A stretch of 64,000 bases of DNA from Phycisphaerae bacterium (GCA_009783465.1 WRDM01000003.1:1-64000); one strand, 5' to 3'. Shown: positions 16,275 through 25,336, counted from the first letter of the stretch. Numbers and translations: made by a program. Notes: generated by a model from the letters alone, not told the origin.

Positions 16275-16784
16275 TCACCACTCCGATTCAAGGCTCTCCA
16301 CGATTCGCTTGGCCACTTTATTGACCATGTCTTCCTGGCTTTGGAAGAACGTCTGGTTGAACGGCGCGTCGCTGATGCGTGTGACGACGATGGGCATGAG
16401 GTCGCGTTTGGCGCGGATTTCGCCGGTGCGCAGGTCCTTCCATTCGAACGAGACGTTGAACGTGACGGCCATTTCGCGCGGCGCGCCCGTGTCGGTGTTC
16501 CAGTAGAGGATCTGCTGCGAGATCGAATGAATTTCGCCCGTCAGCTCCGTGTCCGCCTCGTCGCGGGAGGCGAGTTTGTAGGGCGTGTCCTGCTGGAGCC
16601 TCTTGATGACGGCCTCGGTCAGGTCGAACTCGATGTCGCGGCGGAAGACCTCTTTGCCGCGTTGGAAAATCGGCACGTTGACCGTTCGCACGTCGTCGGG
16701 GAAGGGGCTGTCCATCGTGTAGCCGCACCCGCCGACCAGCGCGGTCGCCAGCAGCATCGTCAGAATCATCACGGCCCGTGTCAT
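16275..16784 (-). CDS. LptE-like outer-membrane lipoprotein
   Basis: This 169-aa product has a signal with a lipobox (LATALVGGC, cysteine at about residue 20) followed by 'GYTM'. The mature part contains 'VRTVNVPIFQRGKEVFRRDI' and a helix 'LTEAVIKRLQQDTPYKLA', then 'ADTELTGEI'. This is the order of LptE-family proteins, which plug the LptD channel for lipopolysaccharide export. The preceding gene is BamD-like, which fits an outer-membrane assembly pair. Between the two genes lies a family D palindrome. LptD is not in the window. Confidence 0.7.
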   Translation of the reverse strand: MTRAVMILTMLLATALVGGCGYTMDSPFPDDVRTVNVPIFQRGKEVFRRDIEFDLTEAVIKRLQQDTPYKLASRDEADTELTGEIHSISQQILYWNTDTGAPREMAVTFNVSFEWKDLRTGEIRAKRDLMPIVVTRISDAPFNQTFFQSQEDMVNKVAKRIVESLESEW

Positions 16785-16794
16785 GGCATGGAAT

Positions 16795-16944
16795 GTGACG
16801 CGGGCGTCTCGCCCGCGTGTGGCGAGGGCATCCTGCCCTCGCAAACCGTTCCACACGGCCGACGCCATGGTGAAAACCCAGGTATTCCGCATCCGAACGC
16901 GGGCAGGACGCCCGCGAGACACGCGGGCGAGATGCCCGCGACAC
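16795..16944. repeat. palindromic repeat family D, between the BamD-like and LptE-like genes
   Basis: Units 'GACGCGGGCGTCTCGCCCGC' and 'GCGGGCGAGATGCCCGCGAC' form inverted arms, with a second nested pair inside. It occupies almost the whole 182-base gap between two co-directional envelope genes. Confidence 0.8.
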
Positions 16945-16966
16945 GTTGCATGCGTTTGCCCTGGTT

Positions 16967-18115
16967 TCATGGCTGCTCCTCTTGCGGGGCCTGTTCGATC
17001 TCCTCGATCCGCTGCGTCGGGGTGTCGGGTTCGTCCTGGCGTTCGGGGGCCTGCACGGGCAGGCCTGGCGCGGGGATCGCCATGCCCACAGGCCGGGGAC
17101 GCTGCACGTCGCCAAGTGCCCGCCGCTGAGCCGCCGCCCGCTCGCCCCAGACCGTGTCCGAAAACGCGTCCGCCGTCCGATCGAAATAAAACGCCGCCGC
17201 CTCGGCCCGCCCGACGTCGCGATAGTACACGCCCGTCTCGAACGACTTCTGCCCGCGCAGGTCGCGAATCGTCGCGATAATTTTACCCGCCTCCGCCGCC
17301 TGCGCGTCCCGCGGAAACCGCCGGACGAACATCCCGAACCGCTGCTCGGCGTCGATCAGCGGCGTGCCGTCACGCACCGTGCCGCGGAACGTCCCCAGCG
17401 TCGACAACGCCGCCCGATACACCGCAAACGCCAGGCGCGGCGACCCCTTGAACAACTCCTGATACCGGTCGTACGCGCCGACCGCCAGCAGATAATCCCG
17501 CCGGTCGAAATAATGCTCCGCCACCGCCATCATAGATTTCTCGCCAATGGCCGACCCCGGCGCACGATCCACGATTCGCAACAAAATGTCAATGCCCTCC
17601 GTCCGGGCGGGCAGCGGCAAAAAACCCCATACGATCCGTCGTTTTCCCGCCAGAAACGCCACGCCCACCTCGTGCTGGCGCTCCAGGCCTCGCGCGGAAA
17701 ATCGGCCCGCCGGGTACGCGTTCAACTGCCGCTCAAACCACCCGTACGCCTGCCAGTACCGCCCGCGACGTAATTCCGCCTCGCCCGCCAACAGCATCGC
17801 CTCCTCCGCGCGCGATCCGCCGGGATGCTGCTCAAGAAACCGTTTCGCCGTGCTGATGACCAACGCGTTCTGGCGGCGGTCGGCGTATTGGCGAATCCAC
17901 GCCAGCATCCCCTCGGGCGTGGAAAAATCCCGCGGGGCGGCCGGCACCCATTGGCCGTCCACCCACTCCATGTCCTGACCGGCGGGCTCCTGCGCGTCGA
18001 CGACCTCGTCCTCCGCCTCGTCGGCGAAATGCCCATCCTGCGCGCCGGCCGAAACCGTCCAAAGCCCAATGCCCGCAGCCACCAGTAATGCCAACAATAA
18101 TCGACTCATGCGCAT
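16967..18115 (-). CDS. BamD-like TPR protein of the outer-membrane assembly type
   Basis: This 382-aa exported protein has a signal peptide of about 25 residues (LLLALLVAAGIGLWTVSAGA|Q). It then contains serial helical repeats: 'GMLAWIRQYADRRQNALVIS', 'LEQHPGGSRAEEAMLLAGEA', 'AYGWFERQLNAYPAGRFSA' and 'FVRRFPRDAQAAEAGKII'. The 'hP.s..aeeA....G...' pattern and the final 'ESFETG.YY' type helix resemble BamD/YfiO-like proteins, which help insert outer-membrane proteins. There is no clear lipobox cysteine, unlike classical BamD. The C-terminus is proline-rich. The LptE-like gene follows. Confidence 0.65.
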   Translation of the reverse strand: MRMSRLLLALLVAAGIGLWTVSAGAQDGHFADEAEDEVVDAQEPAGQDMEWVDGQWVPAAPRDFSTPEGMLAWIRQYADRRQNALVISTAKRFLEQHPGGSRAEEAMLLAGEAELRRGRYWQAYGWFERQLNAYPAGRFSARGLERQHEVGVAFLAGKRRIVWGFLPLPARTEGIDILLRIVDRAPGSAIGEKSMMAVAEHYFDRRDYLLAVGAYDRYQELFKGSPRLAFAVYRAALSTLGTFRGTVRDGTPLIDAEQRFGMFVRRFPRDAQAAEAGKIIATIRDLRGQKSFETGVYYRDVGRAEAAAFYFDRTADAFSDTVWGERAAAQRRALGDVQRPRPVGMAIPAPGLPVQAPERQDEPDTPTQRIEEIEQAPQEEQP

Positions 18116-18231
18116 TCACCAACCCCGCCACGCCGCACGCCGCGCACCACGCGACGCCAACCCGCAGCCGGGCCCACAGGCCGACACTATAACGGGGCAC
18201 ACGATCAAGGGCAAGGCGCGGAAAAATCGCT

Positions 18232-19284
18232 CTAGCGCACCGTCGCCGCGACGCGTGTGCCGGCCAGTTGCACGAACACCTTTTCGTCGTCGTGCGATGT
18301 CGCGATGTAGGCCAGCGCGATAGGGCACTGATGGGTGGGCGACCAGGTGCCGCTGGTGACGGCGCCGATTTCGGCGGTGTCGGCGTTGAGGACGGCGTCG
18401 CCCATTCGCGGGATGGCCGGTTCGGTGGTCGCGAGGGTCAGCCGCACGCGGCGGCGCGACGGGCCTCGATTGGCCAACGCCGCCAGGGCGGCACCGCCGA
18501 GGAAATCCTGTCGGGCACTCACGCGATCGAGCAAGCCCGCCGTCGCGGGGTCGATAGTTTCGTTGATCTCATAGCCGTAACGAGGCAAATTCTGCTCGAC
18601 GCGGATCGCGTTCAACGCGGCCTGTCCGACCGGGCGCACCGGCTTGCCTTTGGCGCGCGTGGTCATGTAGTTCCACGCCTGACCGGCCAGCAACGATGGC
18701 AGCACCACGCGGCCGCACCAGATCGCGCCCAGGTCCACCCGCACGGCGGTGTATTTGGCGATCAGCACCGAGCCGCATTTCACGCCGCCGTCGGCGAGGT
18801 CGGAAATTCGGAACGGCAGCACGGCGTCGAGAATCTCCGCCGCCGCCGGGCCGGCCAGCAGCAACTCCGCCGTCTTGGACGTGTGGTCGTCGATTTTGAC
18901 GCTCCGCCCGGCCTGATGCTCGCGCAGGTGGGCGAGCGTTTTCTCCCGTGTGACCGCCGGCGTCAGGAGCAGCCAGTCGTCCTCCAGCCGCAGCAGGCGG
19001 GCGGTGGTGACAATGCCTCCGCGTTCGTTGCACAGCAGCGTGGCGGCCGCGGTGTCGTCCTCCTGCCTCGCGACGTCGTGCGTGCAAAGCCGCTCGAGCA
19101 GCCCCAACGCGTCGTCGCCCCGCAGCCGGATCCGCCCGCCATGCGACACATCCGCCAACCCGGCCCGGCCAAGCAACTCACAGGCCTCACCCATCGCATC
19201 CCCATACGACAATGGCACCCCCACCCCGGCATCCTGGCCAAAGGTGGCGTTCAACTTGACATGCTGTTCACGAAGCGGAGACAT
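18232..19284 (-). CDS. GcvT-family (aminomethyltransferase-like) folate-binding protein
   Basis: The product of about 350 aa follows the glycine-cleavage T-protein layout: 'LADVSHGGRIRLRGDDAL' near residues 40-57, 'RVEQNLPRYGYEIN' near 225, and 'ARQDFLGGAAL' at the place of the family's 'KGDFIGREAL'. T-protein transfers the aminomethyl carbon to tetrahydrofolate. Here, however, the segment that normally reads GG[IV]x-DD carries GGIVTT, so the aspartate used by canonical T-protein is not obvious. It may therefore be a YgfZ-like or regulatory relative. No gcvH or gcvP genes are nearby. The start at 19284 fits the family; a GTG three codons earlier is possible. Confidence 0.7.
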   Translation of the reverse strand: MSPLREQHVKLNATFGQDAGVGVPLSYGDAMGEACELLGRAGLADVSHGGRIRLRGDDALGLLERLCTHDVARQEDDTAAATLLCNERGGIVTTARLLRLEDDWLLLTPAVTREKTLAHLREHQAGRSVKIDDHTSKTAELLLAGPAAAEILDAVLPFRISDLADGGVKCGSVLIAKYTAVRVDLGAIWCGRVVLPSLLAGQAWNYMTTRAKGKPVRPVGQAALNAIRVEQNLPRYGYEINETIDPATAGLLDRVSARQDFLGGAALAALANRGPSRRRVRLTLATTEPAIPRMGDAVLNADTAEIGAVTSGTWSPTHQCPIALAYIATSHDDEKVFVQLAGTRVAATVR

Positions 19285-19334
19285 CGTGCACACAAAAGTA
19301 ACGAGTGGTTTGCACCGAGTAAAGAGAACTTCAC

Positions 19335-19475
19335 GAACAGGAATTTCATGGACTCGGAAACCAACGGCCTGTCCTCCCCGTCCTCACATGGGGAATCGCC
19401 GGCACACAGCCGCGTCAGCGGCGTTGGGGCTACGTGCCGGCATGTCCACGCGAGGCCGGGGAGCCGATCCGTTTG
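19335..19475. repeat. partial palindromic repeat of the family C type
   Basis: The sequence 'CCAACGGCCTGTCCTCCCCG' and its inverted partner 'CGAGGCCGGGGAGCCGATCC' flank 'CACAGCCGCGTCAGCGGCG'. It is a degenerate relative of the composite palindromes elsewhere. Confidence 0.5.
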
Positions 19476-19550
19476 ACTTTCACTCAAAATCACACACCTA
19501 CTGTGCTGCAATCTCAGTTTGTTTTATGCTTCGGATTTCGGATTTTGCCG

Positions 19551-20036
19551 TTATCCAAGTTCGTCCAATAACTGGGCGACCGTTTTCCCCAGTACCGGAT
19601 GCACCGCGGCGGGAGCGATGTCGGCGAGGGGTTCGAGAACGAATTTTCGTTCGTGCAGGCGGGGATGCGGGAGCGTCAGGTCGGGCGTGTCGAGGACGAT
19701 TTGGCCGACCAGCAGCAGATCCAGGTCGCAGGTGCGGGAGCCCCAGCGTTGTTCGCGCGAGCGGTCGCGGCCCAGATGCGATTCGATCTCCATCAGCGTT
19801 GCCAGCAGCGCGTGCGGCGAGAGCGTGGTTTCGATTTCGGAGGCGGCGTTGATGTAAGGCCCCTGTCCCGCCGGGCCGACGGGTTGCGTTTCGAAAAATC
19901 GGCTGACGGCCCGCACGCGAACGTCGCCGCGGCAGCGCAAGAGTTCGACCGCGCGGCGGAGTGTGGCATCTCGGTCGCCCAGATTGCTGCCCAGGGCAAT
20001 GTGCGCGACGGCCCAGTGGGATGGTGATGAAGACAT
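19551..20036 (-). CDS. folK: 2-amino-4-hydroxy-6-hydroxymethyldihydropteridine pyrophosphokinase
   Basis: FolK transfers pyrophosphate from ATP to the pterin in folate synthesis. The 161-aa product has 'HIALGSNLGDRDATLRRAVE' near residues 12-31, 'FFETQPVGPAGQGPYINAA' and the catalytic 'RWGSRTCDLDLLLVG' (R.GPR.iDLDill). It closes with 'TLPHPRLHERKFVLEPLADI'. Both metal-binding aspartates of the DLD motif are present. The start at 20036 gives the usual length. No clear ribosome-binding site is present; a TACAAC box is close to the ATG. Confidence 0.95.
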   Translation of the reverse strand: MSSSPSHWAVAHIALGSNLGDRDATLRRAVELLRCRGDVRVRAVSRFFETQPVGPAGQGPYINAASEIETTLSPHALLATLMEIESHLGRDRSREQRWGSRTCDLDLLLVGQIVLDTPDLTLPHPRLHERKFVLEPLADIAPAAVHPVLGKTVAQLLDELG

Positions 20037-20091
20037 CGTGTTGTATGGGTTATTTTTTGACACGGTAACAACGCCATATGGAAACGAACGG

Positions 20092-20205
20092 ATTGGCCTC
20101 CCCAGCCCGCACGGGAGGGCCGGCACACAGCCCCAACGGGGCGTCCTTGGGTAGCCCCCTGTTGGGGCTGTGTGCCGACCCTCCCGCGCGGGCTGGGGAG
20201 GCCGC
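20092..20205. repeat. palindromic repeat family C, short copy
   Basis: GGCCTCCCCAGCCCGC at 20095 pairs with GCGGGCTGGGGAGGCC near 20190, and the CACAGCCCCAACGGGG segment pairs with CCCTGTTGGGGCTGTG. It lies between the divergent ends of folK and tex. Confidence 0.8.
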
Positions 20206-20237
20206 TCTGCTCTTATCCATGTAACGAGGCGCCGTCT

Positions 20238-22670
20238 CTATTGTTTCGGTTTATAGTTCTTAAAGAAATCGGCGAACGGGTTGTTATTGAGTGGTTGGTC
20301 GTATCGTTGCGTACGGGCCTGGTTGGTTTTATCTTTATCTTTTCGTGGCGCGGGTTTTGCGTCGGCGGCCGGTCCTGTGATTGGCGATGTGGTTGCGGCG
20401 GGCCGTTGGCGTGGGGCGGGTTTTTCGTCGGCGGTTCGTGCGCCCTCGCGCGGGCCTTGTGACTTCTCACGCGGACCTGCCGTGCTACCGCCTCGCGGGC
20501 CTGGTGCGTTCTCCCGCGCGGGATTGGCAGGCCTTTCCTGGCTGATCCGCATCGTCAGGCTGACGCGTTTGCGTTCCAGATCCACTTCCAGCACCGTCAC
20601 CATGACGCGTTGCCCGACCTTGACGATTTCGGCGGGGTCTTTCACAAAACGGTCCGCCAGTTGGCTGACGTGCACCAGGCCGTCCTGATGCACGCCGACG
20701 TCCACGAACGCGCCGAACGCGGCCACGTTCGTCACGATACCCGGCAGCCGCAGTCCCGGCGTGAGGTCCGAGAGCGTCTTGACGCCCTCGGCGAACTGGA
20801 AAACTTCGAACTGTTTTCGCGGATCTCGGCCTGGTTTGGCCAATTCGGCGAGGATGTCCGTCAGCGTCGGCAGGCCCGTTTTCGGCGTGACGTATGTCTC
20901 CAGGTTGATTTTCTGCCGCGTTTCCGGCTCGCGCAGAAGTTGGTGCACGCTCACGCCGAGATCGCCGGCCATGCGATCGACCACGGAATAACTCTCCGGG
21001 TGCACGGCGGAGGCGTCGAGCGGGTTGGCGCCGTCACGGATGCGGAGGAAGCCCGCGCACTGCTCGAACGCCTTCGGGCCCAGCCGCGGCACGTTGAGCA
21101 GCTCGTGCCGGTTGGCGAAAGGCCCGTGCTCGTCGCGAAAGGCGACGATGTTCCCCGCCAGCACGTCGCCAAGCCCCGAGACGTATCGCAGCAACTGCTT
21201 GCTGGCGGTGTTGAGTTCCACGCCCACGCTGTTGACGCAACTGACGACCACGTCGTCAAGCCCCTTCTTGAGGTCGCCCTGATCCACGTCGTGCTGGTAC
21301 TGCCCGACACCGATGGATTTCGGGTCGATCTTCACCAGCTCGGCCAGCGGGTCCATCAGCCGACGCCCGATGGAGACCGCGCCGCGGACGGTGACGTCCT
21401 GGTCGGGGAATTCGTCGCGGGCGGTTTCGCTGGCGGAGTAGACCGACGCGCCGGACTCGTTGACCATGACGACGATCGGCTCGCCCGGCAGCGGCAGGGC
21501 GCGGACGAAGGCTTCGGTCTCCCGGCCGGCCGTGCCGTTGCCGACGGCGACGGCTTCGATATCGAATCGCCGGCACAGGTCCATGATGCGGGTGGCCGAC
21601 TCGGTGAGTTGTCGTTGCGGCTCGTGGGGGAAGATCACTTCGTCGTGAATGAGTTTGCCCTGACGGTCGAGGCAGACGACTTTGCAGCCGGTGCGGAAAC
21701 CGGGGTCGAGCGCGAGCACGTTTTTTTGGCCCAGCGGGCTCGAGAGCAACAGCTCGCGCAGGTTGTCGGCGAAGACGTGGATGGCTTGGTTTTCGGCCCG
21801 TTTTCGCGTGGCCAGTCGGATTTCCGTTTCCATCGACGGCGAGAGCAGGCGTGCGTAGCCGTCCTCGACGGCCTGGCGGACCTGCCCACTGGCGGCGGAG
21901 TCGCCTTTGACGTACAGGCCTGTGAGCAGGGCGACGGCGGGCGCGTCGTCGGGCAGGACGCGGAGGGAGAGGACGCCCTCGGCTTCGCCGCGTCGCATGG
22001 CCAGGATGCGGTGCGACGGCGCCGACGCGGCCGGTTCGGACCAATCGTAGTAGTCTTTGAATTTGATGCCGTCGGCTTCTTTTCCGGGGATGACTTTGGC
22101 ACGGTAGGCGGCCTGGGATTCGTACAGGTCGCGCATGGCGGCGCGGACGGCGGGGGCTTCGTTGACGATTTCGGCGATGATATCCCGCGCCCCAGCCAGC
22201 GCCGCGGCGGCGTCCTCGACGCTTTTCTCAGCCGACACAAATTCCGCGGCGGCGGCGACGACGTCGAAGGCTGTCTGTTCCAGCAGTCGCATCGCGAGCG
22301 GTTCGAGGCCTTTTTCGCGGGCCTGCATCGCTCGCGTGCGTCGCTTGGGCCGATACGGCAGATAGATGTCCTCGAGCTGGGCCATGGTCGGCGCGTCGAG
22401 GACGGCACGGTTGAGTTCGTCGGTGAGTTTGCCCTGTTCGGTCAGGCTGGCGAGGATGGCGTCGCGGCGCTTGTCGAGTTCGACGAGTTGCTCCAGCCGA
22501 TCGCGGATGGCGAGAATGGCCACCTCGTCCAACCCGCCGGTGACCTCCTTGCGATAGCGGGCGATAAACGGCACGGTGGCGCCGCCGTCAAAGAGGCCCG
22601 CCGTCGCCACCACCTGCCGCAGGCCAACCTTCAACTCCCCCGAAATCTGCTCCAGATGCTTCGTTTCCAT
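20238..22670 (-). CDS. tex: Tex-family RNA-binding transcription accessory protein
   Basis: Tex is a cytosolic nucleic-acid-binding protein related to eukaryotic Spt6. The 810-aa product carries the N-terminal HTH/helical core ('VPFIARYRKEVTGGLDEVAI', residues about 31-50). The YqgF-type nuclease fold follows ('NVLALDPGFRTGCKVVCLD'), then helix-hairpin-helix segments and an S1 domain near residue 635-705 ('LPGIVTNVAAFGAFVDVGVH'). After the S1 domain it adds a basic, proline-rich tail of about 90 residues ending in 'NNNPFADFFKNYKPKQ'. A promoter is visible upstream. The start at 22670 is the family start. Confidence 0.95.
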   Translation of the reverse strand: METKHLEQISGELKVGLRQVVATAGLFDGGATVPFIARYRKEVTGGLDEVAILAIRDRLEQLVELDKRRDAILASLTEQGKLTDELNRAVLDAPTMAQLEDIYLPYRPKRRTRAMQAREKGLEPLAMRLLEQTAFDVVAAAAEFVSAEKSVEDAAAALAGARDIIAEIVNEAPAVRAAMRDLYESQAAYRAKVIPGKEADGIKFKDYYDWSEPAASAPSHRILAMRRGEAEGVLSLRVLPDDAPAVALLTGLYVKGDSAASGQVRQAVEDGYARLLSPSMETEIRLATRKRAENQAIHVFADNLRELLLSSPLGQKNVLALDPGFRTGCKVVCLDRQGKLIHDEVIFPHEPQRQLTESATRIMDLCRRFDIEAVAVGNGTAGRETEAFVRALPLPGEPIVVMVNESGASVYSASETARDEFPDQDVTVRGAVSIGRRLMDPLAELVKIDPKSIGVGQYQHDVDQGDLKKGLDDVVVSCVNSVGVELNTASKQLLRYVSGLGDVLAGNIVAFRDEHGPFANRHELLNVPRLGPKAFEQCAGFLRIRDGANPLDASAVHPESYSVVDRMAGDLGVSVHQLLREPETRQKINLETYVTPKTGLPTLTDILAELAKPGRDPRKQFEVFQFAEGVKTLSDLTPGLRLPGIVTNVAAFGAFVDVGVHQDGLVHVSQLADRFVKDPAEIVKVGQRVMVTVLEVDLERKRVSLTMRISQERPANPARENAPGPRGGSTAGPREKSQGPREGARTADEKPAPRQRPAATTSPITGPAADAKPAPRKDKDKTNQARTQRYDQPLNNNPFADFFKNYKPKQ

Positions 22671-22737
22671 GATGCTCCGCCAACATTTCACACAATCCGC
22701 CACGCGGGAATCGACCATTCACAAACCACGCGCAAAC

Positions 22738-22765
22738 ATTGTAACGCCACACCGCAAGCGGTCAA
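22738..22765 (-). promoter_or_regulatory. promoter of tex
   Basis: On the minus strand TTGACC, a 16-nt spacer and TACAAT precede the tex ATG by about 67 nt. The predicted leader is about 60 nt. Confidence 0.5.
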
Positions 22766-22842
22766 CAGAATCACCTTGTACCCATGTGGCAAACGTAAGA
22801 ATAAACACCAGCACGCCGGGTCGGTGGTGCCTCGTACCCTGC

Positions 22843-23706
22843 TTAGCTTGGAGGCAGGCTAACCTTCTCGGAATTACACAAGGCCAGAAGATCCTGGTAT
22901 AGGGACTCGTATTCTTCGATGACGCGGTGGCGGCCGGGGTCGTCCAGGGGTAAGCTTAACAGCCGCGTATAGCGGTTCATAAAATCTCGTGGGAGTTTGT
23001 GTAGCCCCTGGAGACTTTGCTCCACCCGTTTGATGGCTGGGTCGTAACACTCGTTCAGGGCGTAGAGCGAGCGACATATTGCGTCGCTCATCCGATTCAG
23101 ATGAAAGGCAAACGCGGTATTGCCGATGCCCCGCTTTTCGTAATCCCGCAACTCCTCCAACGCTTCGGAAAGAACGCACATCCCGTGATGTATAATGTCC
23201 ATCCTGAGCTTTTGAGGATAGGGCCACAACTGGTGTTTTATGTTGCCGAGTTCGCCGTTGCGGTCGAACAACACGATACAGGTGTCCAGCAGGCCCAGCA
23301 TGGTGTCGGGCCGGAACGGCAGTTCCGCCAGCGGCGCCGTTCCGTGGGCAAGCACATGCTCCACAAGCCGGCGCATCCAAGCGATGGTGTTATAGGATAG
23401 GTCACACGGGAGTTCATTTATATATAACTTGTCCTGCGCCGCCATCCAGTCGTTCTCGAAACCGGCCGAGGTCGTTCCCAACCGAAGATCGGCTACCCCC
23501 GGAATGCCCAGCAACAGTTCACGCCTCTGCCGATCCGGCATGACCAGCGGATCGCAAAAAACATAGAGGTCGATATCCGACAGTTCATCGTCGGTTGACA
23601 TAGCCACCGACCCGAAACAGACGACCGACGTGACGTATGGGCAGGAACTCAGATGCTTTACAAGAACGCTGCTGGCCTCCAGGAGCCGTTGACGCCGTTC
23701 ATTCAT
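22843..23706 (-). CDS. nucleotidyltransferase-domain protein
   Basis: The 287-aa product has the pol-beta-type signature 'VCFGSVAMSTDDELSDIDLYVF' at residues about 29-50 (GS motif plus D-x-D), which binds two metals and a nucleotide. The rest is alpha-helical, with 'FAFHLNRMSDAICRSLYAL' in the second half. Enzymes of this shape adenylylate small molecules, antibiotics or proteins; the target is unknown. GC content is lower than the flanking genes. It overlaps the upstream acetyltransferase gene by 8 nt, so the two form a unit. Confidence 0.7.
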   Translation of the reverse strand: MNERRQRLLEASSVLVKHLSSCPYVTSVVCFGSVAMSTDDELSDIDLYVFCDPLVMPDRQRRELLLGIPGVADLRLGTTSAGFENDWMAAQDKLYINELPCDLSYNTIAWMRRLVEHVLAHGTAPLAELPFRPDTMLGLLDTCIVLFDRNGELGNIKHQLWPYPQKLRMDIIHHGMCVLSEALEELRDYEKRGIGNTAFAFHLNRMSDAICRSLYALNECYDPAIKRVEQSLQGLHKLPRDFMNRYTRLLSLPLDDPGRHRVIEEYESLYQDLLALCNSEKVSLPPS

Positions 23707-24247
23707 GCCGGATACCCTCTGACGGCGAATCTGTTGTCAAAACATAATTTTTACTCTGAAAAACGCGTTTTCCGTCAAAACTTGAAATTTCTCCGTCATC
23801 TCGATACACAAATCCCAGTTTTTCCATCACTTTGCCAGAAGCGATATTCTCTTTCGCATGTCTGCCATAAAGTGAGGTCCGGCCTAAATCGTTGATCGCA
23901 AAATCAACCATGGCTCTTGCGGCTTCGGCGGTAAGCCCTTGATTCCAGTATTTCTTCATGATGACGTATCCAATTTCAAACACATCGTGACCAAAAATAC
24001 CACCTGATCCGAAAATCTGGCCTGTTTCTTTTAATATAAAACCCCAGTCATAACACGTATCGCTCGCCAGGTTGTTTTCTACCGAAGTCAGCCATTCTAT
24101 GGTAACATCCACCGATGGATGCGTGTTCCATCGCATGTATTTCGTAACATCGGGATCGCTTGCCCAGTTTTTGAATATGTTTTCGGCATCTGATATTTTC
24201 AAAGGACGCAATATGATTCGTTCTGTTTCGAGAATTGGAGTGTTCAT
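23699..24247 (-). CDS. RimJ/RimL-type GNAT acetyltransferase
   Basis: The 182-aa product begins 'ILETERIILRPLKISDAENI', the standard opening of the Acetyltransf_3 branch. The acetyl-CoA region is 'IMKKYWNQGLTAEAARAMVD', followed by 'NIASGKVMEKLGFVYRDDGE'. Such enzymes acetylate N-termini of proteins or small amines. Low GC and AT-rich codons contrast with the chromosome around it, which suggests transfer together with the downstream nucleotidyltransferase gene. The substrate is unknown. Confidence 0.85.
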   Translation of the reverse strand: MNTPILETERIILRPLKISDAENIFKNWASDPDVTKYMRWNTHPSVDVTIEWLTSVENNLASDTCYDWGFILKETGQIFGSGGIFGHDVFEIGYVIMKKYWNQGLTAEAARAMVDFAINDLGRTSLYGRHAKENIASGKVMEKLGFVYRDDGEISSFDGKRVFQSKNYVLTTDSPSEGIRHE

Positions 24248-24310
24248 CGCTTCACTTCCATATCATGTAAAAATGATCACGCCCGGCCAACCACGATGCC
24301 GACAAGCCTG

Positions 24311-25129
24311 CTATTTGGCTTTATTTTCCGCTCGATATTCATCCGCGTCAATTCCATTTTCCGGCGGTTTTTCTGCGAGCACGAGCCGCAGGTCGAAGTG
24401 GCCCATCAAGGCCTCGTCCACCTGGCCGGCTCGCACACGAGCAACAATACTTCGCTTCTCCTCCTGCTCGCGATCGTCATGGCGTGGATTATCCGCGAGC
24501 AGGCCGTCCAGTTCTTCCTCCGTATACGCGTGAAGCCGCTGACCGAACACGGCAAACCCCATGTGTTCCCAGAACGGCCGGGGCGGAATGCACGCGTCGA
24601 GCCAGTCCCACGGGAACAGGCCGCCTGTTACGTCGTAGGCCTCGATGCGTCGCCAGCCGTGCTCCCACGCCCACGCGAGCATCATGTCCACCATCGCCCG
24701 GCCCACGCCCTTGCGGCGAAACCCGTGGCCGCTGAGCGAACAAAAGGCCAGATTCACCACCACGAGCGTGCCCGCGTCGCCGGCCCCTGTCGCATCGTCG
24801 GCGGCGGGGCCGAAGCATTCGAAGCCTTTCGCCCGCAGCGTCCGGGCCTCGTGGCGAGGCATCCACACGAGATGGCCCAGGACCCGTTCGTCGTGCCAGG
24901 CGATGGCCGCACAGTGGCCATAGGTGTCCCGCAGCCGCCGCAGCATATTCGGAAACTCATCGCCGGCGATCTCGGGCAGCCTCGCGCACCGTTCATGTGC
25001 CTGCCACACGACGCCCGGCCGCGGCTTGAACGGATGGGCCCCGGCACACTGATTGATCAGCCACGACTCGTCCATGAGCCTGAGGGTCACCGTCTTGCCA
25101 TCGACGCGGATCGTGGTCGTGGGAATCAT
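24311..25129 (-). CDS. GNAT-family acetyltransferase-like protein
   Basis: This 272-aa product has the GNAT acetyl-CoA site in 'LVVVNLAFCSLSGHGFRRKG' followed by 'VGRAMVDMMLAWAWEHGW' (residues about 128-165). It ends the domain with 'PFWEHMGFAVFGQRLHAYTE'. The N-terminal third (to about 80) is an extra segment with 'CAGAHPFKPRPGVVWQAHER'. The ATG at 25129 is the first that fits; a longer reading is possible but not supported by an obvious ribosome-binding site. The substrate is not known. Confidence 0.75.
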   Translation of the reverse strand: MIPTTTIRVDGKTVTLRLMDESWLINQCAGAHPFKPRPGVVWQAHERCARLPEIAGDEFPNMLRRLRDTYGHCAAIAWHDERVLGHLVWMPRHEARTLRAKGFECFGPAADDATGAGDAGTLVVVNLAFCSLSGHGFRRKGVGRAMVDMMLAWAWEHGWRRIEAYDVTGGLFPWDWLDACIPPRPFWEHMGFAVFGQRLHAYTEEELDGLLADNPRHDDREQEEKRSIVARVRAGQVDEALMGHFDLRLVLAEKPPENGIDADEYRAENKAK

Positions 25130-25336
25130 GAGCGATATCTTCCGTTTTTCACAGCCGTTCGCAAGAAAGAATTGCCCAGTATTTGGCCTCATCCTGTGTA
25201 AATTCATTTGGACCTCAAAGATCATCCCGAACGGCAACGTGCAGGGAATACTTACAAATTCGCGACAAAGGTGGCCACCCCGGCCATAAACGAACATATG
25301 AGAAACATGTACGATGAGAAAAACTTAATCCCTCAC

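Noticed and set aside
20037-20060. TTGACA near folK as a -35 box
   Set aside because: The hexamer is on the plus strand, whereas folK is read from the minus strand, and the spacing to TACAAC is wrong.
20610-22862. 750-codon open frame antisense to tex
   Set aside because: Its translation shows no domain, and it is the high-GC shadow of an unmistakable tex gene on the other strand.
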